Shown: positions 47,820 through 60,757, numbered from the stretch's first letter. The stretch: DNA of 64,000 nt from Balanoglossus misakiensis (GCA_040954595.2 CM082594.2:124001-188000); one strand, 5' to 3'. Notes: generated from the letters alone by a model not told the origin. Numbers and translations: made by a program.

Positions 47820-48799
47820 CTGAAAATAAACAGAGATTTATAGAATCTTATAGTCACAGTCATACCTTCAAAGACGTGGGATTCTCACGCGGGTTGGGGA
47901 GACAAAAATCCCTGGCAAAAGATTGAGGACAGGAAAATGCCAATCCAGAGATATTGGTAACAGAAACTGTGTACAGTCAATGCCATACGGCAGTGTGCTG
48001 TTCTAACAACAGACAAGATCGTGACGATCATAGTCTGTGTCGGAGATTTGGAAAAGAGCAAATTTGGTGAAAAGACGGGACAAAACAAAAGTCTACTTAT
48101 ACGATGCACATGAAAACTGGATGAAAGCGAAGCAGTCCACTATTTGAATGCATTGGATGTAAAATTGGCAGAATATTTGGACTGGACGTAATGTTTGTAC
48201 GCACAGAATTACGTACATGCACATAAGATGATCGTCCGCCTTAAAGGCACGTAAGCTGCAACTGGATAAAAAAATTAAAGTTTTAAATAATCTCATATAT
48301 GCTTTTAATTATGTCTATTAAATGATATTTCATGATAATATATCAAGCTCAACACTTATTTATGACACAATGGCCAAAAATTAAAGAAAAAACGAAAATT
48401 CCTGCAATTTAAAAAAAAGTGCAATATTGCAATGAAAAATGGAAATCTGATGTCTCAGTGGTGTACATTTACTTCCATGAGCTCAAGTGGATGAGATCAT
48501 GTTTTGTTTATGAAGTTTCACAACCGGAAATGCAACATTTTCATTGTTTCTTGCATTTTCCCAGGGTGGCGGCCATAATCGCTTGCGGCAAAGCTTTATT
48601 ATTTATCTGGTTAAAACTTGCATATGCACTCATATTTAGGGTTTATAATGCTTGTGTATAGTTCACTGCCTTCATCTGCATGGACTAATGGTAGTGCAGT
48701 TTTAAACAAATATTATGAAAATTATCCCAAAAGTTACAGCTTACGTGCCTTTAAGTGAAAGATTACACAGTAATGCCCAAACTTTAAGTGCTGACTCAC

Positions 48800-48992
48800 C
48801 ATCTATATTAGTGTAGTATCCATCTTCACACACCTCTGGCTCCGACATACCATCATATTGGCACTTATACCCGGGGCAGGACAAGGCGTACAGTCTATAC
48901 TTCCATTGTTGGCAAAATATCCCAGTCCGCATTGTGTTGGTGATGAGAGGCTGGCTGTTCCACACATGAAACCCCTGGACACAGCGTGCATG
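48800..48992 (-). pseudogene. GCC2/GCC3-like exon g1, two frameshifts (copy d)
   Basis: Same lesions as 667-859. Confidence 0.7.
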
Positions 48993-49978
48993 CTTCAGAA
49001 CATGCTGAACTTTAACTTCCAGCTGCGCAGTCCTGTAGGAGTGAAGACGTCAAATATTAAGGAGGTTTAGGAGCCCTCTAGCCAGCAAACTTCATCAAGG
49101 ATGTACGTGCAGAACATAAACCGGAAACAGTGCGTGTCCGGTCTTTTTCCCATAGGATTACATTGATAATCGCCAGAAAACAAACTTCTACTATTGTCAT
49201 TTTCACGAAATTTTACACATAGCTCAGTCCAGCAAATATAAATTCATTGGTCAAATAAAATATAGGGGTCACCGCGCTCTTTTTTGAGATAAATTGCATT
49301 AAGAATTTTGGCCATAGACAAACAAACCATTGGTGAAAAATGCTGAGTCAGCAGATTTCTTCTATTATCGACCAATTTCATGGCTCTGTATTTCAAAAAC
49401 AAGCGCGGTGACCCCTATATTTTATTACGGATTTTCATTATACATACAAAAGAGAATAAAAAAATTTACATTTAAAAAAATGACAATACTATGAACGTAC
49501 ATCCTTAATGTTACTTAGGTAGTGGAGCACCAAAACCCAAATTTTCATATCGATTGTGTATTTTGTGATAAAAGCACCAAACTTGGCTCAGATGTGTGTT
49601 AATGTGTACTGAACAAATTCAGATAGCGAGTTACTAAATATCTGTTGAAGAGTTTCCATGGCAACCATTTTTTTTCAAAATGGCCGCAAATACAGATAAT
49701 CACACCTGTTAAACATCAAAATAAATTCAGATTACAATATTTGAAACAAGAAACTACGGAAAGAATGGTTTGCAATAGAACTATGGTTATTAAACTACAA
49801 ATGTACTTATACGGGTAACTAAGGGATCAAAATACAGGTGCAACTTTCAATCCCTGGTACTCGCATTAGTATAGGTGCTCCCCCTAGTCAAACATTACGG
49901 CTAGTTGCGATATTTAACTTGAAGTACGTAAATTACACACACACGAATTGCAACAGTTAGCGAGTCACTAAATATCTA

Positions 49979-50758
49979 TTGAAGAGTGACTATGCAGTAT
50001 TCAAGATCCACCCTTTCCACAATACGTGTGAACTTCTACTCTCTACATGGAATGTCCGCTCAGCTAGATGCAAATCATTAGACCTTGCAGACTACATCAC
50101 AGATAAAGAAATTGATATTCTTGTACTCACTGAAACATGGTTGAAGGAATCTGGTGACGAACACGTAATGGCTGAATGTACACCACCAGGCTATGCTGTC
50201 AAACATCTACCTGGGGTTGGCAAGATCGGTGGAGGCTTAGCTTAAATTCATAAGCTAGCACTAAAATTAACAGCTTGGAAGCCTATTCTCTCTGTTAAAT
50301 CTTTTGAGGCAGCGGAAGCAACTATTCTTCACCAGAAACTTTCCATGAAAATAATTCTTGTCTACCGTCCACCACCATCAGTTAATAATAAATTCACCGC
50401 ACCACAGTTCATGGAAGAGTTCAGTACAACACTTGAGAAGTATGTCACCTGCTCAAGTAATCTCTTCATCGTAGGAGATTTCAATATTCACCTAGAAGAT
50501 GATAAGAATCCAGTAACACAGAAATTCAATGGAATCATCAGCGCCTGTAATCTGAAACAATGGGTCCAACAACCAACACACAGAAAGGGTCATACTCTTG
50601 ATCTCATCTTATCTAACTCTGCGTCTAACATCAAGAGTGTCTCTGTAGACTGCTTGGAACTCTCTGATCACAATCCTGTCAATGCAAAACTTGCTCTTCC
50701 GAAACCAACACACAGTAGACGTCAAATATCTTATCGTCGTATCTGCCACTTCAATTGA
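49979..50758 (+). pseudogene. LINE endonuclease domain, broken (copy d)
   Basis: As 1858-2637, but one of the two internal stops is a Leu codon here, so only the TAA at 50243 separates the two parts. SDHNP replaces SDHNS. It is the less damaged endonuclease of the two. Confidence 0.85.
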
Positions 50759-51123
50759 TAGTTTCAGCCATGATCTCGACAAAATACATCAAATGTCCTA
50801 GCCTCGAAATGACCTCTCCTCAGCCATATCAGCTTATAACCAACACGTCAGTCTCCATCTAAAACATGTGTACTTGATGTCATCCCTACAGCACTTGTTA
50901 AGCAATGTCTTGGTAATCAGCTCACTATCATAGCCACAATTATCAATTTGTCACTCAAAACTGGAACTGTTCCTGAATAACTTAAAATAGCAGTCATCAC
51001 ACCAATATACTCAAGAAACCTTCGCTCGACAAAAACATTTTCAAGAACTATAGACCAGTTTCAAACCTAACCTTCCTGTCAAAAGTAATCGGGAAGATTG
51101 TAGCACAACAACTGACATCATAT

Positions 51124-52183
51124 TTGACTACCAACTCACTACAAGAACCACTGCAGTCAGCGTACCGAAAGGATCACAGTACCGAAACAGCACTTACTGA
51201 AGTCAACAACGATATTTGTATGGCACTGGATGCCGGTAAATGTGTACTCATGGTTCTCCTCGATCTCTCCTCTGTGTTTGATACCATAGATCACGACACA
51301 ATCATCTCAAGGTTATCAAAACTGGGCATCACCAACATCCCACTACAATGGTTCTCATCATATCTTAAGAACAGACAGCAGTTTGTATGGCACAATGTCA
51401 GAACCTCAATATCTACAATATGGAGTACCACACGGTTCAGTGCTTGGCCCACTTTTGTTCTGCAGCTACATCCAACCACTTGCTCAACTTATTTGTCACC
51501 ACAACATCAATTTTCACCAATATGCCGATGACAACCAACTATACCAATATTTCTTCCAGTTAGACACCATAAGTACATTAGACAAGATGGAAAGGGCAGT
51601 TCACGAAATAAAAACCTGGATGACACATAATAAACTTCAACTCAATGGTGGCAAACCCGAGGTACTCCTGATAAGGTCTCAGTTCAACCGCTCGCCTCGT
51701 CCCATAAACCACAAGAGCATTGGATCATGTTGTGTTCAAATTGTGAATTCTGCACGGAATATAGGTGTGACATTCGACGACAATTACACTTTCAATAAGC
51801 ACATTAATGCAATTTGCAAGTCAATTTTCTTTCATCTGCGTCAAATCAGCCACATTCGCCGTTACCTCACTAAGGAAGTTTGCCAGATGCTGGTTCATGC
51901 TCTAATCACATCAAAACTGGACTACTGCAATGCAATACTCTGTGGTTTACCATCATCTTGCATTCAACCGCTACAGCATGCCCTGAATTCTGCAGCCACC
52001 ATGGCCTCCTTCACAAAAACCTCACCAGACCCCATAATGCCTCCATCTCTTACACCACACCATATACCCACCACAAATCCTAGCCATCACCCAACCTATC
52101 ATAGCCCAAACAATCCAAACCCAATCAAAATTGACCCTAGCCCCACTTATCAAGCCATCAATGCTCAACGGCAACCCAAATAA
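51124..52183 (+). pseudogene. LINE reverse transcriptase, frameshifted (copy d)
   Basis: Same motifs and frameshift as 3003-4062, YADD included. Confidence 0.88.
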
Positions 52184-52291
52184 CACTTAACTTAAAGATT
52201 GGCATAAATCCAAACTCATACCACTGCCACCCCAAATATACAACACAAAGACTCAATCACGAACCAATACCTACCATTTGTAGCAAATACA

Positions 52292-52880
52292 GGCTAGTGG
52301 GATTGAGGAGAAACCCCATAATAATGGTGCAGACACGGCATCTGTGAATGCGGTCAGAAAACAGCGCCATCAACGCCCGAAACCAAAAAAAAAAAAGAGA
52401 GCTCATCAGCAGCCAGCGAAAGGACCGTCCACTTGTTATTATTGTGGTGGCACCTATCCACATGACTCAGTATGTCCAGCTAAAGGCAAGTCATGCAGGA
52501 AGTGTGGCAAACCTAACTATTTTGCCAAATGCTACCGATCAAAAGGCAAGGCAAATAGGGTAGACAAGGATGAAACTGTCAAAGCTGTGCATAAAGTGGA
52601 AGACAGCTCGGGAGATGAATACTGCTTCACTGTACAACAATCAAATGGCAGGAGGCCTCAAGTAACAGTGCAGATAGAACAAACAGCAGTTGCCTCACTG
52701 ATCGACCCTGGTTCTACAATAAACATGATGAGTGTAAACACATACAACAACCTAAAGAACAAACCCATGTGGCAAACAGAAAGCCTGTTTTACCACTGCC
52801 AGCAGTGCATTATTGAGTATTTTAGCATCGCTGGATTTAGCTCTCGTCCAATCAGAATTGCGGACGGTAGCATGATATAA
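52292..52880 (+). pseudogene. Ty3/gypsy gag-protease remnant, LTR and capsid deleted (copy d)
   Basis: A 927-bp deletion joins the LINE 3' flank directly to the nucleocapsid part (joint at 52291, with CA at both ends). The two zinc knuckles and the protease-like LIDPGST remain. An A run at 52386-52395 gives four extra lysines' worth of change near the start. Confidence 0.82.
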
Positions 52881-53273
52881 TATAATTGAGAATAAATCTC
52901 ACGACAAGTGTACAGTTTGACAATGTACACAGATAATCCGTTTCAACAATGTTTCCTTTGTAGTGTGAATAAAACTGCACACTTTGCAAGTTTTCAACTT
53001 CAAAACACTATGGCTATTACAAAGACAAAGCTGCTAATATACAGTGTATACCTGTCATTTTTGTTTGTGGTGAGATTTTCATTGGCACAGTCGCACAGAG
53101 CTCACACAAGAGGAAATCACACTTTCTGTTGAATTCACTGCATCCTGCTAACTTTAAGTCATATATCCAGTGAAACATTAAGTTATAGAATTTTCCATCG
53201 CAGTATTCTGTTTTATATACATGTATAGCAGTCCCACACATCTTGATTAATTTGACAAAAGAAACTGACTGAC

Positions 53274-53389
53274 AATTTTCACAGCGCTCCCAGTATAGCA
53301 TCCTTGGCAGGTGCACGTCAATGCCCCACACGAGGTTAGGGTTGGCAAGTGCTGCCATTTTGACATGGGTTGTTAGCACTGATCAATTC
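53274..53389 (-). pseudogene. EGF-like exon e12, degenerate (copy d)
   Basis: Same lesions as 6080-6195. Confidence 0.72.
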
Positions 53390-55318
53390 CTACGCATGAC
53401 AGAAAAATGAAGAATTAGGCTATGGGCCGGACCTGCCTATCGTTTCAAAACGCACTCTGTATATTAGGGTCTATTTCTTTTACATAAAAACAAGTCTTCT
53501 TGCTCTAATATGATAAAAGAAAAAAACTTCAACTTAAATATTGCGTCCTCAGAGGTAATATCGAGCCCTAAAAATCAGGTATGCTAATGCGGTTAAAGGT
53601 CGTGCAGTTCTCCTTATAACAAGCGATCTTATTGGTGGTTACGTGACTGCACCAATCACAGAATGCGTTATGTCACTCAGCAATTACACACACAGGGCAA
53701 ACTATCAGGCAGCTACATGTATACTAGTATACATGTTACAGAAGATTAAACACAATTGTTGGTAAGGAAAGTTTGAGCAGACTAGTCCATTCAATGTAAA
53801 AAATGGTGCTGATTCCAAAAAAGTCAGTCTTATTGACCCCTTTCAAGACAAAATTGCCATTTTTGCCACTTTTAACCCAAAAGGTCATTTAAAAAACACT
53901 CAAAACACACTGTTTTCATCACATTCGGAGATCTGATGACATTTGAGGATTATGCGGAAACAGTGACACACCAGAATAAAAATTACAGGTGACATTTGCA
54001 AGCAGATATGATCTGACCACATAGAAATATGGAATGTAAAAACATTAACAAGGAACATGCCCAATAAACTGTCATGTGTCAAGGCAGTCTTACAAGTGGT
54101 GCTAGAAAAAAAAATGACCAAAAATTGTCTGTACAAACACATATGCGAAGCAACTTCTTTCAGTCAGCCCTGGAACAGACACACACTGACCTGCCACTGG
54201 TAATTAAAATTTGATAGCTGGTGGTCTCTGTAACAGCTGGCCTATTTAAGTTATGTAAACATGTCTTTGTTCGAGGTAACAACTCCTTGTAAATAGTAAC
54301 TTTAAAAACAACTGGACAATTTGTTTAGGAAAAGATTTGCTAACCAAAAACTAAGAAACTTACCAAAAAAACTCGCTAAATATTTAATCTTTCTGATCTC
54401 AGAATTGAATAAAAGTTGCACATATACAGGTATGTGTTATGAAATTATATCCTAAATTTCAAAGCAATCAGAGAAAAAACTAATTTCAAAGCAATCCGAC
54501 AAGCAGTTTCACAGAAAATATTTGTTCAAAAGTGGCAAAAACACAAATATCACCAAAATTGTACAATATCTTACTTCAATCACTACAAGGAACATGCTGC
54601 CTAAGTTCAATGCAATAGGACAAGTGGTTTCAGAGAAAACAATTTTTGACAAAAATTGCAAAAGTTTCCCCGATAACACATTTATGCAAATATCTCTTTT
54701 TTTTTACAACATATTATTTAGGTTACCCCTACGAACATGCCTACCAAATTGCAAAGCAATCTGGCATGAGGTTTTAAAGAAAAACATTTTTTGACCAAAA
54801 ATGGCAAATATTGCTCAAAATTATAGATATGCAAATTTTGCAACAATTTGAACAAAACTATGGTTCTTTGACAACATTAGGAGGCTTCATACTAAATTTC
54901 AAAGACTTTTTACCAATAACATGGAAAAACACAAAAAAATGCAAAAAAAAATAGGAAATCGATAATATTAGCTCAAAACATACAGGATTGTATGAGGTTG
55001 ATATAAGGTACATGCATACCAATTTTCAAATCAATATGACCAGTGGTTGTCCAGTTTTTGAGTTTTGACCAATTTCACATTTTCCCAGCTAATTTGCATA
55101 TTTTTGGCAATGACATCTTCATTTGAACAAACTCCCATCTACAGCCCTGCCTGCATCTACACGCCAAATATCGAGGTCATACGTGCTGCGGTTTTCAAGT
55201 TTTTGATGTGGACGGACATACAGACATACATCCATCCATCCATCCATACATACAGACGTAACCAATCCCATAAGGTTCCATGGTACATACCAATGGGACC
55301 TAAAAACTTGTGACTTAC

Positions 55319-55441
55319 ATGTAACACATGTTTGCCCAGTGTAGCAGGTTGGACAGTTGCAGGTGTAGATTGAGCAGGAGCCTTGAAGTGGCTGATACAC
55401 TCCGTTATTCAGACATGGGTTTAGAAGACAATGGTTGATCG
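55319..55441 (-). CDS. EGF-like exon e11 (copy d)
   Basis: As 8137-8259, with NQC changed to NHC. Confidence 0.78.
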
Positions 55442-55889
55442 CTAAGGGTGAGAGAAATGAAAAGTATCACATTAGGGTCTTACACACTTGAGTGGGAAGT
55501 GAAATCTGTAGCAGACTGTCAGAAGATTGCACATCCGTGTGATCATGTTCATGTGTGAAGGATAATGAAGACCACTTGATCCAAGCTTGGTGCTACCATC
55601 TTTATCATAATTACAACATCTTATAATATTTACTAGTTGGGGGTGGGGTGGGGTGGGGGTGGGGGTAGTTGATGTCATAACTTTCTGATGTTTCAATTTA
55701 CGGTTGGAAAAATAGCAACATCTACTCTGATGAGCATTTGAGTCAATGAAAGTATACATCATGGCTACGGTAGTGCATATAAGTCTCTTGGTTAGCTGCA
55801 CAATCACAGGCAACTTTATTGAGACAATATCAATGACAAAGCCCAGCGATTTCTACTTTGTGCGGCAAATCTGACACTGGTTTGCTTAC

Positions 55890-56006
55890 GTTCAGCGCAC
55901 GTGGTTCCGATGAAACAGCGCGAACTCTGGCATCTGAACTCGGTGCAGGACACTTGCTGGCAGAATCCACTGTTTAGACAAGGGTTGGGCTGACACGGAT
56001 TCAAAT
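55890..56006 (-). CDS. EGF-like exon e10 (copy d)
   Basis: Same protein as 8708-8824. Confidence 0.78.
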
Positions 56007-56390
56007 CTGTGCACAGAAGAAAAAGTGATATAAATTGTGTACAGTTAATATTTACTACATATACTTTAAACAGATTTGTGCAGTCAGGGTTGAGTGGTAA
56101 AAATCTCAGTTGGTCAACAGAACATCACTGTGACAAATTTCTTCCATGTTCAACAAAAGAAACGTAATGAAATTTTGACACAGGTGTAATAGTGTCTTAG
56201 TGTACCATACGGTGCAGGTTGTTGTTTGGTCAAATACACAATCCCCTTTTATGGCACACACATTCTTAATAAATTTCCCCAAAATTGTGTCGTTATTCAC
56301 TGTTTGATACAGGTTGGAAGAAACCAACTGCAAGCCGATTATGTGTTATGTTATTATGTTCCTCTTCATCTGAAATTTAAAATCACTCAC

Positions 56391-56513
56391 ATGTCTGACA
56401 TAAATCGCCGGAGTAACAGCTTGTACAGGAGCATGTGAATTCAGTACACCAATTGGGCGTCAGCACACAGTTTCCACCATTCTGACACTGGATGGGTTGA
56501 CACTGGTTGACAG
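56391..56513 (-). CDS. EGF-like exon e9 (copy d)
   Basis: Same protein as 9209-9331. Confidence 0.82.
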
Positions 56514-56808
56514 CTGTGGGATGTTCAGTCAAGATATTGTCAAAATTACAGAATCTACAAACTACACTCCACAGTCATGTACATGTATACATGACAACAA
56601 CCAAAGGGCTGTTTTGAAAAACCAAATGCTGTGAAATCCTTTAGAGTGTGACAAGAAACCACAGTTGCAACCGAAAACAAAAATAGTGATAACATTAAGC
56701 TAACCCAAAGTTTGAGTTACCAGGGCTTTAATATGTGTACCGTACTTATATTATATAATACATAACAAGTGTTTTGCATTGAATAAAATAATATTGGTTT
56801 GTACTTAC

Positions 56809-56928
56809 GCATTGTACATGTGGCACCAGTGAAGCATTTGGTACACATACAGTCAAACAGGAAACAGCCGTCTCGCGCAACGCAAATGCCACCATTTTGA
56901 CAAGGCATAGAGTATAACTGATCAATGG
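56809..56928 (-). CDS. EGF-like exon e8 (copy d)
   Basis: IDQL as in copy c, with GGTC to GGIC and CTEC to CTKC. The last cysteine is kept. Confidence 0.77.
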
Positions 56929-57321
56929 CTGCCAAAACAAAAATGAAAGTATCAATTACCTGCTTGTCAAAAACTTGTACATGTACTTGTGATGTTCATT
57001 TCGTTTAAATATGTGAGCAATGTCTTCATTCCTTGTTTCAAACCTGTACATTTAAAATAACATAATGATGCTATTGCTAGGATTTTTCTGTAAGAATCTT
57101 GAAAAATTAAAAAATGTGCCATCAACATGATACAGAAGGCTTTCCTTTTTAACGTGCACCTCACACTCAATTTTGACCCTACATCAGCAAATTTTGAAAG
57201 GATGAAACTTAGTAATGCTTCCACCCCATTTATTGGTGTATGGGTCCATCTATCACATTGAGAATACCAAAAATGAGGGTTTATATACCACGCTGTGTCA
57301 TAAAACAGTAATTCGACACAC

Positions 57322-57444
57322 CTACGGCACAGATGGCCCCAGTCCAACACTACTGGCAGTAACAGGTGTAGTCAGTATAAGAATTTGGTGTTTGGGAACA
57401 ATAGCCTCCATTTTGACACGGATTCTGATCACATGGGTTAATGA
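57322..57444 (-). pseudogene. EGF-like exon e7 with in-frame TAG (copy d)
   Basis: Same TAG; GAIC as in copy c. Confidence 0.76.
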
Positions 57445-58008
57445 CTATCAGAAAAAAAATAGTTTAAAAAACATGAAATGCAGATGGCTTCACCTCAACC
57501 AAAGATGATTCCTGCACCACAACAAAATCCTTTGACACAAGCATTATACTGGAACCATACCCAGAACACGCATTAAGTATATGATGAAGGGAAAATGTCT
57601 CTATTTTGGGTAATACAGTAAAACCTGTCTTTATGGACACCTCTCTAATCAGAACACCTAGTAAGATTGATTTTTCAAGCCAAATAGTAAGGATAATTAA
57701 GGACGTCTCTTTTACTTAATACTCAGATGTGTGCACCACCTTAGGAGAGATTACCTCACATGCACAATTATCTCTACAGACACTAGTCTTCAAGAGGCAA
57801 CTCTTGTATATTTGAGTGATGAAAACATCCAGCTTCGTACACTTCCTCACAAGTTCGTGCCTATCCTAAATTGCACGGACATACAAATGAAATTTCTGTT
57901 TTCTTTTCTCTTGTGGAAATTTTAGAAATGAGAAGTTACCACACAATTCAATTGCCATGAAGAGAAAGTGCCCAAAAGATTGTCATTTACAGTACGTCAG
58001 AAACTTAC

Positions 58009-58131
58009 ATATTTCACAACAGTTACCCTCATAGCAACCAGTACAGGCACAGGTATATGCCGTGCAGGAGTTGGCCACTGCATTACATACAGCCCCGTTG
58101 AGACAGCTGTTTCGCTGGCATGGATCTTGGA
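58009..58131 (-). CDS. EGF-like exon e6 (copy d)
   Basis: As 10827-10949, with NRC changed to NCC (an extra cysteine). Confidence 0.8.
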
Positions 58132-58522
58132 CTGCAATAAAAAGTGCAACCTAATGTTATCTCAGCAATATTTACTTTCAAAATCTGTTTGATAAAAACA
58201 TCATCATTACCATTACTGTAAATACTGAACGGAACTTCACTTCCAAAAACAACTTGCTCATTCTGGGACGCACTTGTGGGGCTATGAAAATCTCTGTATA
58301 TGTATCTTGTGTAGGGAAAATTTTCATGAACGATCAACATTTTTTTCTTCAAATAAACATGTTTTCTTTCAGTTGTACATCATTTTTGAGGTGAACGATT
58401 CCCAAGGCCCAAGGTGTGATGCTGAAGATGAAAATATAAAGTATGACCAACAGACAATGTATTGAGACATGATTGTAAATGTTAGTTCCTGCATGACAAA
58501 TGTTTGTTTTAATGAGTTTTAC

Positions 58523-58639
58523 ACTGGCTGCAGTGTGTGCCGGTGAAACATCCTGGACAAGTACACTCATAAGTTGTACACGACAGCTGAGTACACCGCC
58601 CATTGTTCAGGCATGGACTTGGCCTATATGGTGTTTGTT
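58523..58639 (-). CDS. EGF-like exon e5, cysteine lost (copy d)
   Basis: TPC becomes TPY (first canonical cysteine lost), and two residues around the third cysteine change (GQC to GRC, TRL to TQL). The frame is open. Confidence 0.76.
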
Positions 58640-58990
58640 CTGTTTCAATGGCATGAAAAAAAAATAGTAGTGACATAAGTTTTTAGGGTATGACCATTTC
58701 CCTAATTCCTACAGCTGTGGTTCTATCGGGTTCTCCTAACTGAGCCTCCTAAATGTATAACTGAACAATAAGAATTACTTATTATACTTTTGGGAGTTTA
58801 GGACTTTGGTAATTGAAAAAAGACTCAATTCCTGAAAGTGCCTATTTGGTTTGTCACATCCTAAATATACAGGTAATTTCATAGCTGCCAGCTATGACAA
58901 ATATACTGGTATGATGGGGGAAAAACGTGCCGAAGTAAGGAAGTCATTGTCCAACTGTCCTGGGTGTTAATTATATGCAAAAGAACATCA

Positions 58991-59174
58991 TCATACAGAT
59001 AATCCCCAAACCCTTTGATCTTTGCCGCAGTTGCTCGTCCTTCTTTCTCTAGGGTCTATGGCTTGACAGATGTCACCTGTGTAAGAGTTCACACACTGGC
59101 ATGAATAGAAATTGCACGATGTTTGCTGGCAAATCCACCATTCATACATGGGTTGGGATCACAGGGGTTTTGCA
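58991..59174 (-). pseudogene. EGF-like exon e3, frameshift and donor lost (copy d)
   Basis: One A is missing in the run at 59130-59132 compared with the other copies, shifting the frame after GGF. The end has no donor, as in the other copies. Confidence 0.68.
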
Positions 59175-59723
59175 CTGGAAATTGAGAAAGGACGCCATTT
59201 TATTCCTTGCTACTCATTCTACAGATATGGCAAAAACCTTGCAGAATTATGGCAAGGGTGTGTGGAGTGATTGTGCCTACAACTTATATTAGGCTGGTAT
59301 CAAGTTGTTCACACCTCCATAGATCATGTGGCAGTGACTGTGAGGCAAGGGCTTCCCTTCATGAAATCAATGACTTGTGTACTGGAGGAGGGTTCCTTGC
59401 AAATGCTTGACTTGACTTCAAGCATACCTGTAGACTCATATGCAAATTTACACTATCTGGGCTGGAGTGAGAATTTCCATAGTGGATGTGTGTTGACAAA
59501 AGGCTGTAAAATTGGCCAGTCGCGCATAATGTTTCTTGAACTAAGACAATCAAGACATTATGCGCTACGAAAGTGATTTTGATTGGGAAGAGTGTAATCT
59601 TGCATTCGATGTCAAGAACGCTCCAAGCTCTGCTGTGGTGATGGCTACACCTATGCTCAGGAAACATGCAGTATTTGAATGCATCAGAGACAAAAGGTAA
59701 AAGAGACTGCGCTGTATATTTAC

Positions 59724-59846
59724 ATATCTCACACCTATCACCTTTGTAGCAACCAGTACATATGCAGGTGAGATCAAAGCAGGAATTTCGAGCCGGTTGA
59801 CAGAAGCCACCATTCTGGCACGGATTTGGTGGACACTGGTTGAGTC
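59724..59846 (-). CDS. EGF-like exon e2 (copy d)
   Basis: As 13917-14039, with CQPNPC changed to CPPNPC. The donor is GTAAAT and the acceptor TAG. A 21-bp stretch absent from the other copies lies just upstream of the donor side (about 59683-59703). Confidence 0.82.
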
Positions 59847-60075
59847 CTACAAGGAAAAGGGTCAAATTTTCCATGATCATCAATGTCATGTGATTATGAA
59901 TGTATGTAAGTGGCTGAAAAAAATTCCCAGGGGTGAGTTTCCTACAAAAATTGTGATGTGACAAACCGACAAATTAGCATATTAGCATAATCAGAATAAA
60001 TAAAAAAATGCACAGGTAGTTTAAAAGAACAAACACTTTGGAAACGGAATAGAGCTAAGCTGCTGTCCCTTTCTA

Positions 60076-60438
60076 ATTGTTACTCGTTCAAAAATCACTT
60101 GTCACATCACTCCAATTTTGTATCAGTTGCACTGGCTATCTGTTACAGAGCGTATTGTTTTTAAGATGTTAGTTCTCATTTTTAAATCCATTCATAAACT
60201 TGGTCCAATCTATCTTTCTAGCATGACTAATCTATATGTTCCGTGTCGCAATTTAAGGTCAGCTGATCAGTTCAAACTCTGCCCTGTTCGATCACGCACC
60301 AAGAGTTATGGTGATCGTGCTTTTACTGTTGCTGCTCCAATTCTTTGGAATAATCTTCCACTTACCATTCGCCAGGCACCAGACTTATCTGTTTTTAAAT
60401 CAAATGTTAAAACTTTACTTTTTAAATCTGTTTTTTAG
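60076..60438 (+). pseudogene. C-terminal part of a LINE ORF2, frame open
   Basis: It reads TRSKITCHITPILYQLHWL, then RIVFKMLVLIFKSIH, RTKSYGDRAFTVAAPILWNN, LPLTIRQ, and ends KTLLFKSVF-stop. This is the conserved post-RT region of L2/CR1-like LINEs. There is no internal stop in 120 codons, in keeping with a recent insertion. It differs from the older LINE in the array, which lacks this region. Confidence 0.88.
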
Positions 60439-60538
60439 CCAGTTGTTGTATTGTACTTTTGCTTTAGGCGTCATTGATCACATTTTTTGTGGATACTGAC
60501 GCTATACAAATAAATTATTATTATTATTATTATTATTA
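60076..60538 (+). mobile_element. 5'-truncated L2/CR1-like LINE insertion with (ATT)n tail
   Basis: This insertion is absent at the equivalent site in copies a, b and c, where the flanking bases are joined (for example near 45375). TTTCTA occurs at 60070-60075 and 60539-60544, a likely short target duplication. The insert begins inside the C-terminal coding part and ends in a 3' tail of ATT repeats, as L2-like elements do. It entered after the array had formed. Confidence 0.9.
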
Positions 60539-60540
60539 TT
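60507..60540 (+). repeat. (ATT)n microsatellite tail of the LINE
   Basis: ACAAATAAA followed by about ten ATT units. Confidence 0.9.
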
Positions 60541-60634
60541 TCTATTTTTGTGTTTGTACAACATCAGTGAAGTTTAAATCATAATAAAAAAAAATGATAA
60601 TTATCATTATTAACTGCTATAGATTCAAACTTAC

Positions 60635-60757
60635 TTGTCTCACACCTGGTTTCCTAGTAACACTCTGTGCACATGCCAATGGTGGCAGTACAAGAATTTG
60701 CCTGTTGTTGGCAGGTACCTCCATTGAGACAAGGACTAGCGAAGCATGGATTAGGAA
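60635..60757 (-). pseudogene. EGF-like exon e1 with complete 5' end and TAG (copy d)
   Basis: A 123-bp phase-1 exon with donor GTAAGT and acceptor CAG. It reads PNPCFASPCLNGGTC, then NSCTATIGMCTECY-stop-ETRCET. Unlike the three other copies, the 5' part is a normal EGF start. The TAG is kept. One cysteine is Gly (TIGMC for TICMC). The part up to 60737 matches the array; the last 20 bases are outside it. Confidence 0.78.

Larger units (their letters stand above)
45565..60737. repeat. Tandem array copy d (last copy, rearranged)
   Basis: This last copy keeps the LINE 5' part. It has lost 927 bp of LTR-gag (joint at 52291) and 1383 bp including EGF exon e4 (joint at 58925), and has gained a truncated LINE at 60076-60538. 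Similarity to the other copies stops at 60737, inside e1, which continues here into an intact 5' end. This marks the right border of the array. Confidence 0.93.
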
